Program-made: the position numbers and the translations under genes
Shown here: one piece after another, positions 41,609 to 53,690 of the stretch
Layout of the letters: each line of letters starts with the position of its first letter
How positions within the stretch are numbered: the stretch's first letter is position 1
DNA from: Caprella mutica
Taxonomy: Eukaryota; Arthropoda; Malacostraca; Amphipoda; Caprellidae
Reading direction: 5' to 3'
NCBI GenBank assembly: GCA_947561585.1
Contig: CANNZV010001124.1
Coordinates: 62,001 to 126,000 of the forward strand
Length of the DNA stretch: 64,000 nt
The notes under the pieces: generated by a model
What the model was told of the DNA's origin: nothing
The model's database searches: none
What the model saw: the letters and a program-made list of their open reading frames with translations, nothing else

Positions 41609-43161
41609 ATGGATCAACAAGCAGGATTAGCTTCTGCCCGAATGAGAATGAGAAGGTACAGCGAAAGAATCAGAGAAGAGCAACTATCCGAGTTTGTCGA
41701 AAGACTTCGATTACAAGAACAAATTAGAAGAACAACAATCAAAGCAGAACGCCGTATAGCACATTTACAAGAGGCATCAAAATGGAAGACAAGAAATGCA
41801 TGGTGAGCAACGCGAGGAGTATTTGTTAAATCAACGAAATGCTTCGCAGCAAAGAAGGAATAATATGGATGATGAGCAGCGTGCTTAGTATTTAAATCAA
41901 CAGAGGAATATTGTACAACATAGAAGGAACAATATGGATTTGAAACAACGTGACCAATATTTGGAGGAACAAAGAAACAATGTACAAGAAAGAAGACAAA
42001 ATATGATTGAACAAAATGCAGCAAATGAAAGAAATCAACAAACGATAAGGCAACAACAACGAATAAATGGTCCACCAATAAATATGAACTTTGAAACACC
42101 AGTATAACGTTTTCACATTGGTGACATGAATATTTCCTGCAATTATTGTGGGGCACTACGGTTTGTGAATGAAATATTTGATAAGCTGTCACAATGGAAA
42201 AGTGCAACTGCCTCCATTACAACCGTACCCTCAAGAACTAAGAAACCTGTTTGAAGGTCACGACCAAGAATCTATTTCATTTTTCAAGAACATAAGAAAC
42301 TACATATAATTGCGCATTTTCTTTCGTATCTTTCGGTGTGAAAATCGCTCTTCCACCAGGACGAGGGCCATATCGTTTCCGAATACAGGGTCAAACTTAC
42401 CACAAAACAACATCATTGCATCCTGATAATAATTGTCTCCAATACGGTCAATGTTACATTATTGATGCTAACGAGGCTTTGCAGCACAGAATGCAAGAAC
42501 CTGCAAACAGTCAATGTTCTATTCGCATTATGGCTCTTTTGAATGATGTATTGTCCAGGCACAACCCTTACATTGAAGTTTACAAAAATATGCTCTTAAT
42601 GGAAATCCAAGAAGAAGAGAGAGCGAGACTATCAAATGAGCCTATTCGAAGCTGTGCATTGCATTTTAAAAGAGGATCGGACATAAGGCGATATAACTTC
42701 CCAACCAGCAACGAAATTGCAGCGGTATTTGTTGGTGAAAACGGTGCTCCTCCAGAAAACAAACATATCGTAGTGTATCCGAGAGATTCTCCTTCTCGAA
42801 AGATATCTTATCTATCTTGCCACTTGGACCCCATGAGTTACCCACTTCTATTTCCAAATGGAGAATTTGCAGTTACTAAGTAATATTCAATCCCAGTTGC
42901 GCGTTGATCAATACAATGAATTAATGGATTATTTAAATAGAGGAGACAATGGGAACGTTGAACCCGGAGTCCCAGTTATACTTCCTTCAACTTTCACTGA
43001 AATGTCCTAGAAACATGCATCAATACTTTCAAGATGCGATGTCCATAGTTTCAAAATATGGTAAGCCAGATTTATTCATAACCTATACCTGTAATCCAAA
43101 ATACCCTGAGATACTGAACAACCTCCAACAAAATGAAACAGTTGAAAAAAGACCCGATTAA
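41609..43161 (+). pseudogene. Helitron Rep/helicase-like N-terminal region, broken
   Basis: Reading across frames gives an Arg/Gln-rich N-terminus starting MDQQAGLASARMRMRRYSER, with repeats such as QQRRNNMDDEQR. Next come a zinc motif region (HIGDMNISCNYCGALRFVNE) and a block at 42338-42883 with GPYRFRIQGQTYH. The Helitron Rep entry segment follows (43000-43150: MHQYFQDAMSIVSKYGKPDL then FITYTCNPKYPEI). In-frame stops at 41804, 41887, 42105, 42880 and 43159, together with frameshifts, make it non-functional. The catalytic tyrosines and helicase are absent. Confidence 0.85.
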
Positions 43162-43330
43162 GTCGCAACAGTTCACAAAGCTCATCTCACCGAACTTATT
43201 AACTGAACCAATTGATCGTTAGTCATTATATACAAATTTATGGAGATTGCAATTTAAGTTAAAAAATATACATACTACACACGAGATCAATCTTTGTATA
43301 AAAAACCGTGGATTATCCACGGGTACCGCT

Positions 43331-44040
43331 ACCCAGCTAACCATATCCTCTCTGTCACGCGTGGGACAGAGGAGGACATCCTTCGCTAGCGAGGGACAGA
43401 GAGGGCCGGGGATTTCAGACGTCTCCAGACGTCTGAAATCCCACGTCTTTCCAACGTCTGAAATCCCACTCACATCCCACGTCTTACACAAGCGGGATGT
43501 CCCTCGTCTGTCCCACGTCTTAAATTCCACTCACATCCCACGTCTTTCCCACGCGGGATGTCCCTCTCTATTCCACGCGGGATGTCCCTCTCTGTCCCAC
43601 GTCTGTCCCACGTGGGATGTCCCTCTCTGTCCCACGCAGGATGTCCCTCTCTGTCCCACGCGGGATGTCCCTCTCTGTCCCACGTCTGTCCCACGTGGGA
43701 TGTCCCTCTCTGTCCCACGCGGGATATCCCTCTCTGTCCCACGTCTGTCCCACGTGGGATGTCCCTCTCTGTCTCACGCGGGATGTACCTCTCTGTCCCA
43801 CGCGGGATGTCCCTCTCTGTCCCTCGTCTGTTTTACGCGAGAAAAAGTACGCGGGATGTCCCTCTCTGTCCCACGTCTGTCCCACGCGGGATGTCCCTCT
43901 CTTTCCCACGCGGGATGTCCCTCTCTGTCCCACGCGGGATATTCCTCTCTGTCCCACGTCTGTCCCACGCGGGATGTCCCTCTCTGTCCCACGTCTGTCC
44001 CACGCGGGATGTCCCTCTCTGTCCCTCGTCTGTTTTACGC
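43331..44040. repeat. GTCCCACG tandem array 1
   Basis: Mixed 24-bp (CACGCGGGATGTCCCTCTCT + GTCC) and 11-bp (CACGTCTGTCC) units, often combined as 35 bp. It is GC-rich and contains CCCACGTGGGA palindromes (E-box CACGTG). All six frames are largely free of stops, so long open frames on both strands here are artefacts. Confidence 0.92.
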
Positions 44041-44099
44041 AGGAAAAAGTTATACCAAAAAGGTATATCTATCTCAAGCTTTATTTACGTATCATAACT

Positions 44100-44775
44100 A
44101 GGTAAGTATTCATAAACAGATGTAGGTATCTACTATCTAGGTAGGCATTGATGAATAATACTAGGTAGTAGGTAAGTAAGTACGGATTGATGAACACTAC
44201 CTAGTAGGTATACTAGGTAGGTAGGTATTGGTACTGGTAGGTATCTAGGTAGGTATTGTCAAACAGTTATAGGTAACTAGATAAGCATTGATAAATACTA
44301 GTAGATAACTAGGTAGGCATTGCCAAACAGTTGTAGGTAACTAGGTAGGTATTGATGAATACTAGTAGGTAACTAGGACCTAGATTGGTATTTATATACA
44401 GTTGTAGGCCACTAGTTAGGCAATGTTAAACACAAGAAGGTAACTAATTAGGTATTGATAAGCAGATGTAGGCAACTAGGTAGGCATTGATAAACACCAG
44501 TAGGTAACTAGGTAGGTATTGACAAACAGTAATGTAGGTAACTAAGTAGGTACTGATAAATACTACGTAATAGGTAAGTAGTGATAACCACCAGTAGGTA
44601 CAGATTGGTGGTTATCACTTGTAGGTTACTAGGTAGTTATAAATAAACTCTAGGTATAAGGTAGTGATACCACCAGATGGTAACTATAGGTAATATTAAT
44701 TAACAGTTATAGGTAATTAGGTAGTTAATAACATTAATGAACATTATCAATACAAATATTAATAAATAACTTTAT
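44100..44775 (+). repeat. AGGTA-rich degenerate array
   Basis: Imperfect units of about 45-55 bp around GTAACTAGGTAGGTATTGAT and AAACAGTTGTAG. Clean units are mixed with decayed ones. It directly follows array 1. No ORF. Confidence 0.8.
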
Positions 44776-44913
44776 ACACATTCTTATCATTTACATTAAA
44801 AAATAAAAGATACCAAAATGTAGAATATTAAATTATATTTATTTAAAATAATTTTAAGAAGCACGCAAGTTATCAAGTTGCATAAAGATCATTTCAATAC
44901 TACTTCTACCATG

Positions 44914-44993
44914 TCCAGGATGGCTGAGTGGTAGCGACGCAGGCTTCAATAGTACATCACACTAGAGTCCTGAGTTCGATTCCCGAGATGACC
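44914..44993 (+). tRNA. tRNA-like sequence (degenerate, SINE head or pseudogene)
   Basis: An A box-like TGGCTGAGTGG (44921) and B box-like GAGTTCGATTCC (44972) are 51 bp apart. The first half resembles tRNA-Leu (GTC-AGGATGGC-GAGTGG). The acceptor stem does not pair and the T stem has mismatches, so a working tRNA is unlikely. Confidence 0.4.
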
Positions 44994-45204
44994 ACTACAA
45001 TTCTTTCTCCATTTCTTCCCATTTAATTTGTATATAACAATATGTAATATTAAAATGAATGATATACAGCCAAATGTACATATACACTATATGCAATATG
45101 GTAAGAAATTGCAATAATGATTAGTATGATATTTTTTATTTCTTATACAAATTATATATCCCAATTAACCGAAGTAGTTTGAGACAAAAGAGAGATATGT
45201 CCCC

Positions 45205-45600
45205 CTTGCAGACGTGTCCGCACTCTGTCCCACGTCTTGCAGAGGGGGACATCCGCACTCTGTCCCACGTCTTGCAGAGAGGGACATCCGCACTCAGTCC
45301 CACGTCTTGCAGAGGGGGGCATCCGCACTCTGTCCCACGTCTTGCAGAGGGGGACATCCACACTCTGTCCCACGTCTTGCAGAGGGGGATATTCCCACTC
45401 TGTCCCACGTCTTGAATACTCACTTGGTCCCACGTGGGTCGCACGTCTTATTTCCCTCTTCCCTCTATAGCGAGGGACATCCGCACTCTGTCCCACGTGG
45501 GTCCCACGTCTTGAATCCCTCTATAGCGAGGGACATCCACACTCTGTCCCACGTGGGTCCCACTTCTTGAAAACGGAGTGGGGTAAGACGTGGGACAGGT
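45205..45600. repeat. GTCCCACG tandem array 3 (35-bp)
   Basis: Units of 35 bp: GTCCCACGTCTTGCAGAGGG + GGACATCCGCACTCT, then longer units with CTATAGCGAGGGACATCC and GTCCCACGTGGGTCCCACG. It shares its GTCCCACGTCT core with array 1, but the other half of the unit is different. Open frames on both strands are artefacts. Confidence 0.92.
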
Positions 45601-45603
45601 TAA

Positions 45604-46914
45604 GGGCTAATCCACACCATCGCTCCGGTCACGCTCCAGTCACGGTCCGGTCCAATATTCTTTAATGCATTTCACGTAGAGCATCCACACTGGCAGTGCC
45701 GGTCAGGTCACGCTCCAGTAACGCTCCAGTCACGATCCAATCCAAAGATATTTTGACTGGAGCGTGATCGGACCGTGAGCGGAGCGGCACTGCCAGTGTG
45801 GATTAGCAACGCTCCAGTCGCAGTCCAATTTTATTATTTGCGTGCTTTTCTTGAATATTACTATACATATATATGTCACGCGCATTTGACTGATCTGAAA
45901 TATCGACCGATTTCGCCGCGCAATCTATTGATCAATCGTTAATTCAGCGATCGACCGATGTCGCAACCATATATCGATTGTTGCGCATTCGTATTATAAG
46001 ATTATTTTAGCTTATGCATCTAATTGGCAAATTTTATCGCATATATCGATCAATAGCGCACCTATCAATCGATTTCTGCGCGTTCGAATGATAGGGAATT
46101 TTATAGTTTATGTATTTAATTGTCTTGATTTTAATGGAAAGATATAGTCTTTTTAAACAAAAAAATTGTTATATTTCATTGGGTAACCATCAATCGATTG
46201 ATGATTTCCCTATGAAATGTAACAATTAGATATATAAATTATGGAAATCCATATCAATCGAACGTGCAACAATCGGTTGATGGTTTCCCTATTAAATATA
46301 CCATTTATATGCCTAAAATAAATACATTCTTTATCATTCGAACGTGCAGCAATTGATAGTTGGTTGCGCTATCTGTCGATAGCTGCGCTAACGATAGATC
46401 AACAGATTGTGGAGCGAAATCGGTCGATATTGCTGCAGATCAGTCAAACGCGAGTGACATATATAATACTTCTTATCTGATACTCTAGAAGTCTAGATTC
46501 TTAGATATACAAACTATTTTCTCTAGGAGTGATTGTGTTTTCAGTTTTGCATGTTTTCTTTTCTAAAATCATTTGCAATTTCAATTTAGACAGATTTTTT
46601 CAAAAGTTCCAATAGTCATTCGAAAATAATAGAAAAATTTAGCTTTATCATCTATTAGATGAGGATGCAACGAGAAGATATCCTTCACACTTCCTGTCTT
46701 TTAGCATAGGATGAACTCAAAATCTCTACTTTTTTATTTTTCTCATCCTGTTCACCATCAATCAAGCGTAAGGATAATCACTGCAAAATCAGATGATACG
46801 GAAGGGACAGGAGCGAGAGCGGACCGGACCGAACATGTGTATGCACAAGGATGAGACCGGACCGTGACTGGAGCGAGAGCGGAGCGTGACCGGAGCGATG
46901 GTGTGGATCAGCCC
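45604..46914. mobile_element. Harbinger-like non-autonomous element with TAA target
   Basis: A 1311-bp insertion splitting the GTCCCACG region. Inverted ends are GGGCTAATCCACACCATCGC (left) and GGGCTGATCCACACCATCGC (complement of right), continuing into GCTCCGGTCACGCTCC. TAA at 45601-45603 and 46915-46917 fits the TWA target of PIF/Harbinger. Many copies of GCTCCAGTCACG-type words lie within both ends. No transposase ORF. Confidence 0.7.
45877..46459. mobile_element. Nested inverted-repeat element with TCGAT-rich core
   Basis: Inside the previous element. The left CACGCGCATTTGACTGATCT and the complement of the right CACTCGCGTTTGACTGATCT are inverted ends, both followed by TATCGACCGATTTCGC. 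The core is full of ATCAATCGATTG-like palindromes. Flanks are ATATATATGT and ACATATATAA. No ORF. Confidence 0.65.
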
Positions 46915-46917
46915 TAA

Positions 46918-47100
46918 TGTCCCCCTCTGTCAGAGGGGGACAAGACGTGGGATCAGACGTCTTGCAGAGGGGGACCCCTGTGCAAATGAAGAGGGTGACT
47001 GATGTCCCCCGCCCCACGTCTTGCCCCACGTCTTAAATCCCTCTATAGCGAGGGGTATCAGACGTCTTAAGACGTGGGACAAACAGCTTTTGGTTAGCTG
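46918..47100. repeat. GTCCCACG block 4, mostly inverted
   Basis: Contains GACAAGACGTGGGA and GACGTGGGACAAACAG, inverse to the earlier arrays, then CTATAGCGAGGGGTATC as in array 3. It ends at TTGGTTAGCTGGGTAGT, the inverse of the words at 43331. Confidence 0.75.
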
Positions 47101-47337
47101 GGTAGTATTTATTAATTTATTTGCTGTCAGCTTTTACATTACGGGTATTAAACCTGAAGAATGTAACTATGATACACACGGAAATATATTGACTTTATAT
47201 TTAAATTGTTTTTATTCAATTTTTGTGTGTATTTTATCTATAAAAATATTAATATAGTATCAGCTTAAGCAGAAATATAAATTTTAATTGAGTTAACTGA
47301 AAGAACCTAATAACGGGTAATAAAATACTATTGAAGA

Positions 47338-47367
47338 CCCGTTATTTTTAACGGGCAAGTACGCTAG
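47338..47367 (+). other. Helitron 3' terminal hairpin and CTAG end
   Basis: CCCGTTA-TTTT-TAACGGG (stem 7, loop 4; 47338-47355), an 8-base spacer CAAGTACG, then CTAG (47364-47367) followed by T. This is the standard layout of a Helitron 3' end (hairpin shortly before CTRR). Confidence 0.8.
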
Positions 47368-47562
47368 TATTAGATAAATCCAAAGTTTATTAAGAAATAT
47401 AATGTGATTTTTCTATGAAATTTCAAATATTTTATCCTTTCATGGATATTGTTGATATTTTTTCTGAATGTATCAATATTACGGTTTTCGATAGTTAAAT
47501 ATGCAGCCCCAAGGCAATCTCGTGTGGCTCTCCTAGGTAATTCTCTGGCCACCCCAACTATA

Positions 47563-48739
47563 CAGGGTGTCCCAGAAAAAAGTGTACCCAAATTTAAATT
47601 AGTATATTTAAACAACTACTGAAGATACAGTTTTGTCTTCAAGTATCATTTTGTTTGTTGAACCCTTCTCCATCCTCAGTAAATTTTCATACAGTTCTAT
47701 TCATTTTTGTGAATGTAATAATGATTTCAGTAATGGGTAGTGAAAATGGCTTTGCGCGAATGGTCCGAAAACGAACATTGTGGTATGTTCAAGCATAAAC
47801 CTATCTTAATTAGAAAACCTTCTCACAATTGAACATATTTATTTCAATGTTTTAAATGCATTCATATACCTTTTTCTTTTATAAAATATTACTGATCCGG
47901 AGAAATGTGATTAAGTACAAAAAGAAAGGCATCAAGTATAAATTTTAACAAGTGTTTAAAGGTCACAAGGAACAGTACGATATGAAAATGAAACCAATTT
48001 CGTTCAGCATCTCCTTTTAGAAAATATAAATATTTTGTTTTGTAAATCAAATATCTCAAATGTTTCAAACAATCGAATTACTAAACATAACCTTTAATTC
48101 CACCCCAAAAAATGAAAGTCAGACATAAATTTCTTGAAATAGATTTTTCCCACCGTAGAAATTTTGTCAACTGGTTCTTGCAAAAACATGTTCGTTTTGT
48201 GGAAGATATTGCCATGAGAGAAGAACCTGTATTTTATATGAACGGAGAAGTAATTAAACATACCATCCGGTAAATGTTTCTCTATCCTGATTTTTATTTG
48301 ACCGACTTTATCACTGAGGAAATTATAACCATCACTCTTACTCTAATTTCGTAGGGGTGGCCTGAATGACTCTGGTCAAAATACTTAAACACATTTCTCC
48401 ATATGATCAAAAATTTATAAATGAAATAGTTATTTGAATTCTTTTAAAACATGGAAATAAATCTATTTTATTTAGCGGATTGTTGTCTAATAAATAGATA
48501 TATTTTATGTTTGAACTTACTTCATTGTCCATTTTCTGACCATTTGCCCAAAGCCATTTTTACCACCCATTAATAAAATCATTATAATAATCACAGCAAC
48601 TAATATATTTTTATGAAAATTTTACTGTGAATGGAAAAAGATTCAACAAACAAAACGATATATGAAAAAAACTGTATATTTAATAGTTGTTGAAATATAC
48701 TTATTTAAAGTTGGGTACACTTTTTTCTGGGACACCTTG
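47563..48739. mobile_element. Inverted pair of mariner-derived sequences
   Basis: Outer ends CAGGGTGTCCCAGAAAAAAG (left) and CAAGGTGTCCCAGAAAAAAG (complement of right), flanked by TA on both sides. The similarity of the two arms extends inward for about 400 bp, including ATGGCTTTG + CGCGAATGGTC on the left and ATGGCTTTGGGCAAATGGTC on the complement of the right, which look like the start of a transposase gene in each arm. It is thus either two copies fused head to head or a foldback derivative. Non-coding now. Confidence 0.75.
48151..48273 (+). pseudogene. Decayed mariner-type transposase fragment
   Basis: Reads HRRNFVNWFLQKHVRFVEDI then AMREEPVFYMNGEVIKHTIR, then a stop. It aligns in wording with the pre-catalytic and first-Asp segment of insect mariner-like transposases (R..FC.WFL ... 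IMSDEAHF.LNG.VNKHN.RYW). The acidic site appears as REEP. It lies between the two arms of the inverted pair. Confidence 0.55.
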
Positions 48740-51705
48740 TATAGTTAGTGGCATACACTAAATCGCATGCTATCGTATTAATATATTGATTATTAATTAA
48801 AATAAAAGTCTTTTGGGATTAGTTCTTCAACATCTTCAGTATTTATCAGTATAAAACTTTATACAGTTTTTCTTTTATCTTTATACTTTTTAACAGTTCA
48901 TATTCTAATAGTTTAACTTAAAGCATTTCTAAACATTATACTCCACTGTTATCCAACTATCTCGTTAATAAATATAATTGTTGAGTGAATAGTAGAAAAG
49001 ATCTAACAATTTATGAGTGACGAGTTCGTTGTACAATATAAATCCTTAGCTCACGAATATATTTATCTTGAATAGGATCGAATAAATGTGAGTGAAGGAT
49101 GTATTAGGTAGTTAAATCAATAAACTATATGCTCATTGTTCAACATCTAAACCGAATGTCGTCTAAAGAAATACAAAGAATGACCTTTGGTATATCCTTT
49201 TGTAGGTAGATTATAATTCCTATTATTTAGTTCCCTCCATGATTATAATAAGATTATATGTGAATAATTTATACTGTGAAGGTTAAGATCTGCGTTTTCT
49301 ATTAGTAAACTATTCATTTATTTTACTAACAACAGATGTTCTAATTTCAGAACAGTATAAAATTCTAACTTTAAGGTGAGTTGAAGGAGCTTCCAAAATA
49401 ACTTCTTCATTTATACGAGCACTTTTGAGGGTCCTCTCCAAGAATTTTTTTATTTCTTCAATCAATTAAGCTAATGTTTCTTGTCATTTTTTTGCAAACT
49501 GCATATAATTTGATAGAATATTTTTAATTTCATAAGCTTTTAAAAAAATTTATAATTAAAACTCAATTTTACTTCCGATTTGCTAATTATCAGTTTTAAG
49601 AAAAAGAATGTACACCATTTGTTTTGAATGTCAACTAGGTATTAGGTATAATAAATCAATTTAATCTTTGTGTAAAGGTATAAAATTGGACAAACTTATT
49701 ATAGAAATGTTTATTTATTTTGGGAAACAATTAATATCTTAAATGAATGTCAAAAATGCATTGTTTGTATAAAAAATTCAAATTTGAAATCAAAACAAAG
49801 AGTGTACAATCTTCTCTTTCAGCGTCAGGTTAGTGATTCGTATATTACAGCATACAGAGTATTGAAAACTTTAAAACCAAATAATAAAATATACACTGAA
49901 CCGAATTGTATGCAGTTTACAGAATAATTATCCTAGACCTTTATATAGAGCTATAATATTATGTAATAAACTCATTTTTTTCTCCGGAGTCTGGAGAGGA
50001 TCTTTAACACAAAGAATTCCAGAATTGATTTGGCAAATTGTGGAGATCTAGAACCTCTTTTGATTGTTAGATATTATCACTGTCATTTATTGTATTCATT
50101 TTTTTCTCTTTCACCCATGCAATGTCGATGCAGAATAGATAAGTTATTAGAAAAGTTCGTAGAGCAAAAAGAAAAAAGAACCACTCTTCCATTGATTCTC
50201 TTCTCGAGAACTGCATATGTGGTGTTCTTTTCTTCTTCTTCTTTTGACTACCAAGGATTGGCTCTAGATAAATTGCTCGAAAACAATTGAATCGAAATGA
50301 AGAATTTCTCTAATGAATGATTGCTCAAAACACAATTGTTCGACAAGCAATTGCTATAAAGATCATTTGATTGAAATGTATAATTGCTCGAACTATATAA
50401 ATAAAAGAATCACAGTGTTCAAATTTATAAAAGTCAGTTAATCATAGAGTCAGTTAATCATAAAGTTTTATTAAGTTTCACATTATCGGCAGGAATGGCG
50501 TTGCTATCTTTTGTTTGACATAATTAACTTTCTTTTAACGAAGCCATTACATTTATATTAAGTATGCTAAGTATAACGTGAATAAAAACGAACCAACAGG
50601 CAACAGTGTAGAATGAGCGATATCGTACAATTGTTCCCTATCAGTTGTGCTAATTTGCAAATTTCATAAGTAGTTATAGTACATCAGTTGTAAATAATAA
50701 AAATATATATTTTTTACAAATTGGACATATATATATCAATGAAAAAAAATTTCATTCCACAATACTTTAATTTTCCGAAAAGGTTCACCGGTCCTTTTAA
50801 AATAGAATAAAAATTAGATCAGTTTAAATCCATATACCTAATAAATTCCTATTTTGTCACCCTATTTTATTTATCTACTGATAGTTACTACCTATTTCTC
50901 CTTATACATCATTTTAAAGATAATATATTTTCTTTCCGTCGCTCTCTTGTCGAACCTATTTATATTTAATTTCAGCACATTGCAGCAATCTTCTGTCACA
51001 AATCTTTCAGGACATTCCAAATGTCGGACCCTTTCATTTCGACAGCTTTTATCTTCTCAGTTTAAGTGAATATTCTTACATGTTTCATACTCTGACAGTT
51101 AAGATTTGTACAGCTTGCTAGCATTTCGCTAGCTTTACATATACAAATGTATTGTCACTGAGTCATTTTTTGTTTATTAGTTTTTTCCTTTCGAATATTC
51201 GCATCGTTGGTTCCCATGACCATTTGTTTTTTTTTCAAATAATTGAATGCTTGCAGTTTCGCAATACTTAAATGTTTCCATGAGGTTATTCAGTTCAACA
51301 AAAAAGCTAGGTCAAGCTGAGTATCGAAACAAATGTAATTTTGTTATTATAATAATAACACTGACCATGTATGTGAGTTGAAAGCATTTGCTTCTTGAGT
51401 TTCAGTTTGAAAGACTAAACAGTATATAAAATGGACCTATGTGGCGTCTAGTTTTTCGTTGCTTGAATTAAAAACTTCCGCATTGTACAGCGACAGCTGG
51501 CGAGGAAATATTATTGCAAACCATTTCATTTCCATTATTCTACGTAATTTCCTTCACTTACAAGTCTCTTTTTTCTAAATCTTTTTATGATTTTTATTCT
51601 TCCAACGACCATGAAATGAAGTGAATTTAATGGTTCGACACGGATAATGAAAACTGTCTTCAGGATTTTTTGTAGAAGAAAATCATTTATCAACACTGTT
51701 AGGAA
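48740..51705. other. AT-rich, no gene recognised
   Basis: Almost 3 kb with no domain-bearing ORF. Open frames at 50030-50290 and 50854-51069 are short and featureless. ATTGCTCGA-type words recur weakly at about 50270-50400. Nothing else supportable. Confidence 0.45.
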
Positions 51706-51707
51706 AT

Positions 51708-51947
51708 GCAATCTTCTCTCGTATAATTTTAATGCAATCTTCTCTCGTATAATTTTAATGTAATTTTCTCTCGTATAATTTTAAAGCAACCTTCTCTCGT
51801 ATAATTTTAATGCAATCTTCTCTCGTATAATTTTAATCCAATCTTCTCTCGTATAATTTCAATGCAATCTTCTCTCGTATAATATTAATGCAATCTTCTC
51901 TCGTATAATTTTAATCCAATATTCTCTCGTATAATTTTAAGGCAATC
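51708..51947 (+). repeat. 26-bp tandem array
   Basis: About nine units of GCAATCTTCTCTCGTATAAT + TTTAAT with few changes. Non-coding. Confidence 0.95.
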
Positions 51948-52827
51948 TGTTTGATTCATGTTCAGGACTTTTTTTTTATGTGAATACATACGGATTTCTT
52001 CTGTAAAAACATATATATATTCTGATGATTATCTTAAGACTAGGAATTTACTCATCAATCTTCACTTTATTAGAACTTCGTGAATACGTCTCATGTTATA
52101 GAATAATAATTTTCAATAGTAATTTTATTTATTAACATATAAAATAATGAATATAGTAGTTACTAATCTAGTTAATTTGCATTCCAGTTGCAAGTATTAT
52201 AACAAACATCATTGTGCACTACACTGCAAATATAATCAACAATATTACTACTTTATTATCTCATTCACATTTATTATCTATTGCTTACATAGTCAGGCAC
52301 TGATGTGGCAGTAAATAATTAATAAATAAACGTGAACACCAGTTAAACTAAATTATTCTCTTATATTTTGTAAATTAATTAGTTGATGAAAGTCTTCTCT
52401 AAATTGATATGCTAATCAGTGTATTAATTATTTAATTATCTGATATGTTAGACCATTGAAGTAAATCACCAAATTATCTGACCAAATTATTTTATATTAT
52501 AATATATTACAATGTATTTTATGAATAAAATTATATAAATTATCATTATGATGTTTCAACGAGTGACGTCACAGACAGGAGTTGTTGTTTACAATATTAA
52601 TAAAGAGTGAAAAATTATTCATTAGAGTTTCTATTTACTTGATACATTAAATAAATAAATACAATTTTACATTGTACCTTAATACAATGTTACGATATAT
52701 ATTTACTGACTGTTCAAAATCACAAAATAGTAAAGTTTATTATGAGATAATTGGTAAGTTTTAATGTTTTACAAGTTAAAGTTTGCTAACTACTAGCTAA
52801 CACAATTAAGTTAATCTATATTGTATA
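51948..52827. other. AT-rich, no gene recognised
   Basis: No ORF, tandem repeat or recognised element. Very AT-rich between 52080 and 52760. Confidence 0.45.
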
Positions 52828-53121
52828 GATGACATTGACCTTTAACCTGTTCGCTCTAAAAACCTAATAAACTGTAAACCAATGGTTTCACCAAATTACA
52901 GGCAATTTGGTCGAGTACTAATTGAGTTATAAATGATCTTGACCTTGACCTTTGAGTGAATCGCTGCCAAAATTTTTGTAGATGGTCCATGGACATTGAC
53001 TAGTCGTCCCAACAAATTCCAGGCCATTTTGTTACATACTCCTTGAATTAGGAGAATAACCTGACGATAAATAAATAACTAATTTTCACCTAAAGCATAA
53101 CCTTCCGCCTTATGCGAAGGT
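52828..53121 (+). mobile_element. Dispersed element with terminal hairpin, copy 3
   Basis: Two modules of the family at 34400 (TGACCTTTAACCTGTTCGCT, ACCTTGACCTTTGAGTGAAT) and the same tail: ATAAATAA, CATAACCTTCCGCC, TTATGCGAAGGTAAT. Confidence 0.7.
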
Positions 53122-53201
53122 AATTAGATAATTTAGTTTTTACAACAAATGGTCCCTGCTATATAGGTGTTAACTTAGGACTTCATCCTTTTTGCAATAG
53201 G

Positions 53202-53690
53202 TGTGCTGGCCGTAAACGACCAGCATTAATTTTTCCTATAATTTATCAACTGGTTTATTTTCTGATACCACTACTATATCTGTGTGTAACTGTGTGGTTC
53301 ACACATTTATTGGAACTACAGTCTGGATCGCACGCATCACCGAAACAGTTCTGCCTGAGTTGTTTCGGTGCTGATTTTTCTATTTTATTATGATTTCCAG
53401 TGTTATAAGATAATTCAACTATATTTACTTCGCTTTATACTTTCTTTACTTTATTCTAGATTCCATTAATTGATCAATATTCACTAGTAAGCCCCTATTA
53501 TTGCCTTTCCAATCAGCCTCTCAAATCCGTCACTGTGGTACGTTTCTTTTTTCTTCTAATATTGTTATATTTCTACTTATTTAGAGTGTTGTTTATTTAC
53601 AAATGTTCATATTTACAGCTTTACGTCATCGCTAGGACTGGTTCAATAAAATAACTTCAGCTCAAGAAACGTTTTATTCCGGCCTAGACA
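53202..53690 (+). repeat. 5' LTR of the BEL/Pao element
   Basis: 489 bp, TG...CA ends, AATAAA near its 3' part (about 53646), and matches the 3' LTR throughout by eye. Confidence 0.95.

Larger units (their letters stand above)
41338..47367 (+). mobile_element. Decayed Helitron, about 6 kb
   Basis: Three signs support this: Rep-domain relics at 41609-43170, a 3' terminal hairpin with CTAG at 47338-47367, and a following T at 47368. The 5' end is a candidate only: TCTAATAATTTCCCTCG at 41338, preceded by A, fits the Helitron rule of inserting between A and T and starting with TC. The helicase part is missing; instead the body holds GTCCCACG arrays, an AGGTA-rich array, a tRNA-like sequence and nested inverted-repeat elements. 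The inside block 43331-47105 is itself framed by the inverted words ACCCAGCTAACCA and TGGTTAGCTGGGT. Confidence 0.65.

Noticed and set aside
43219..44105. Long open frames (up to 284 codons) on both strands
   Set aside because: They follow the GTCCCACG tandem array; all frames stay open because the repeat lacks stop words. Protein text is a monotonous repeat.
44914..44993. Functional tRNA gene
   Set aside because: A and B box-like words are present but acceptor and T stems do not pair; kept only as a tRNA-like relic.
45136..45570. Overlapping frames of 77-118 codons on both strands
   Set aside because: Same cause: the 35-bp array has no stops in most frames.
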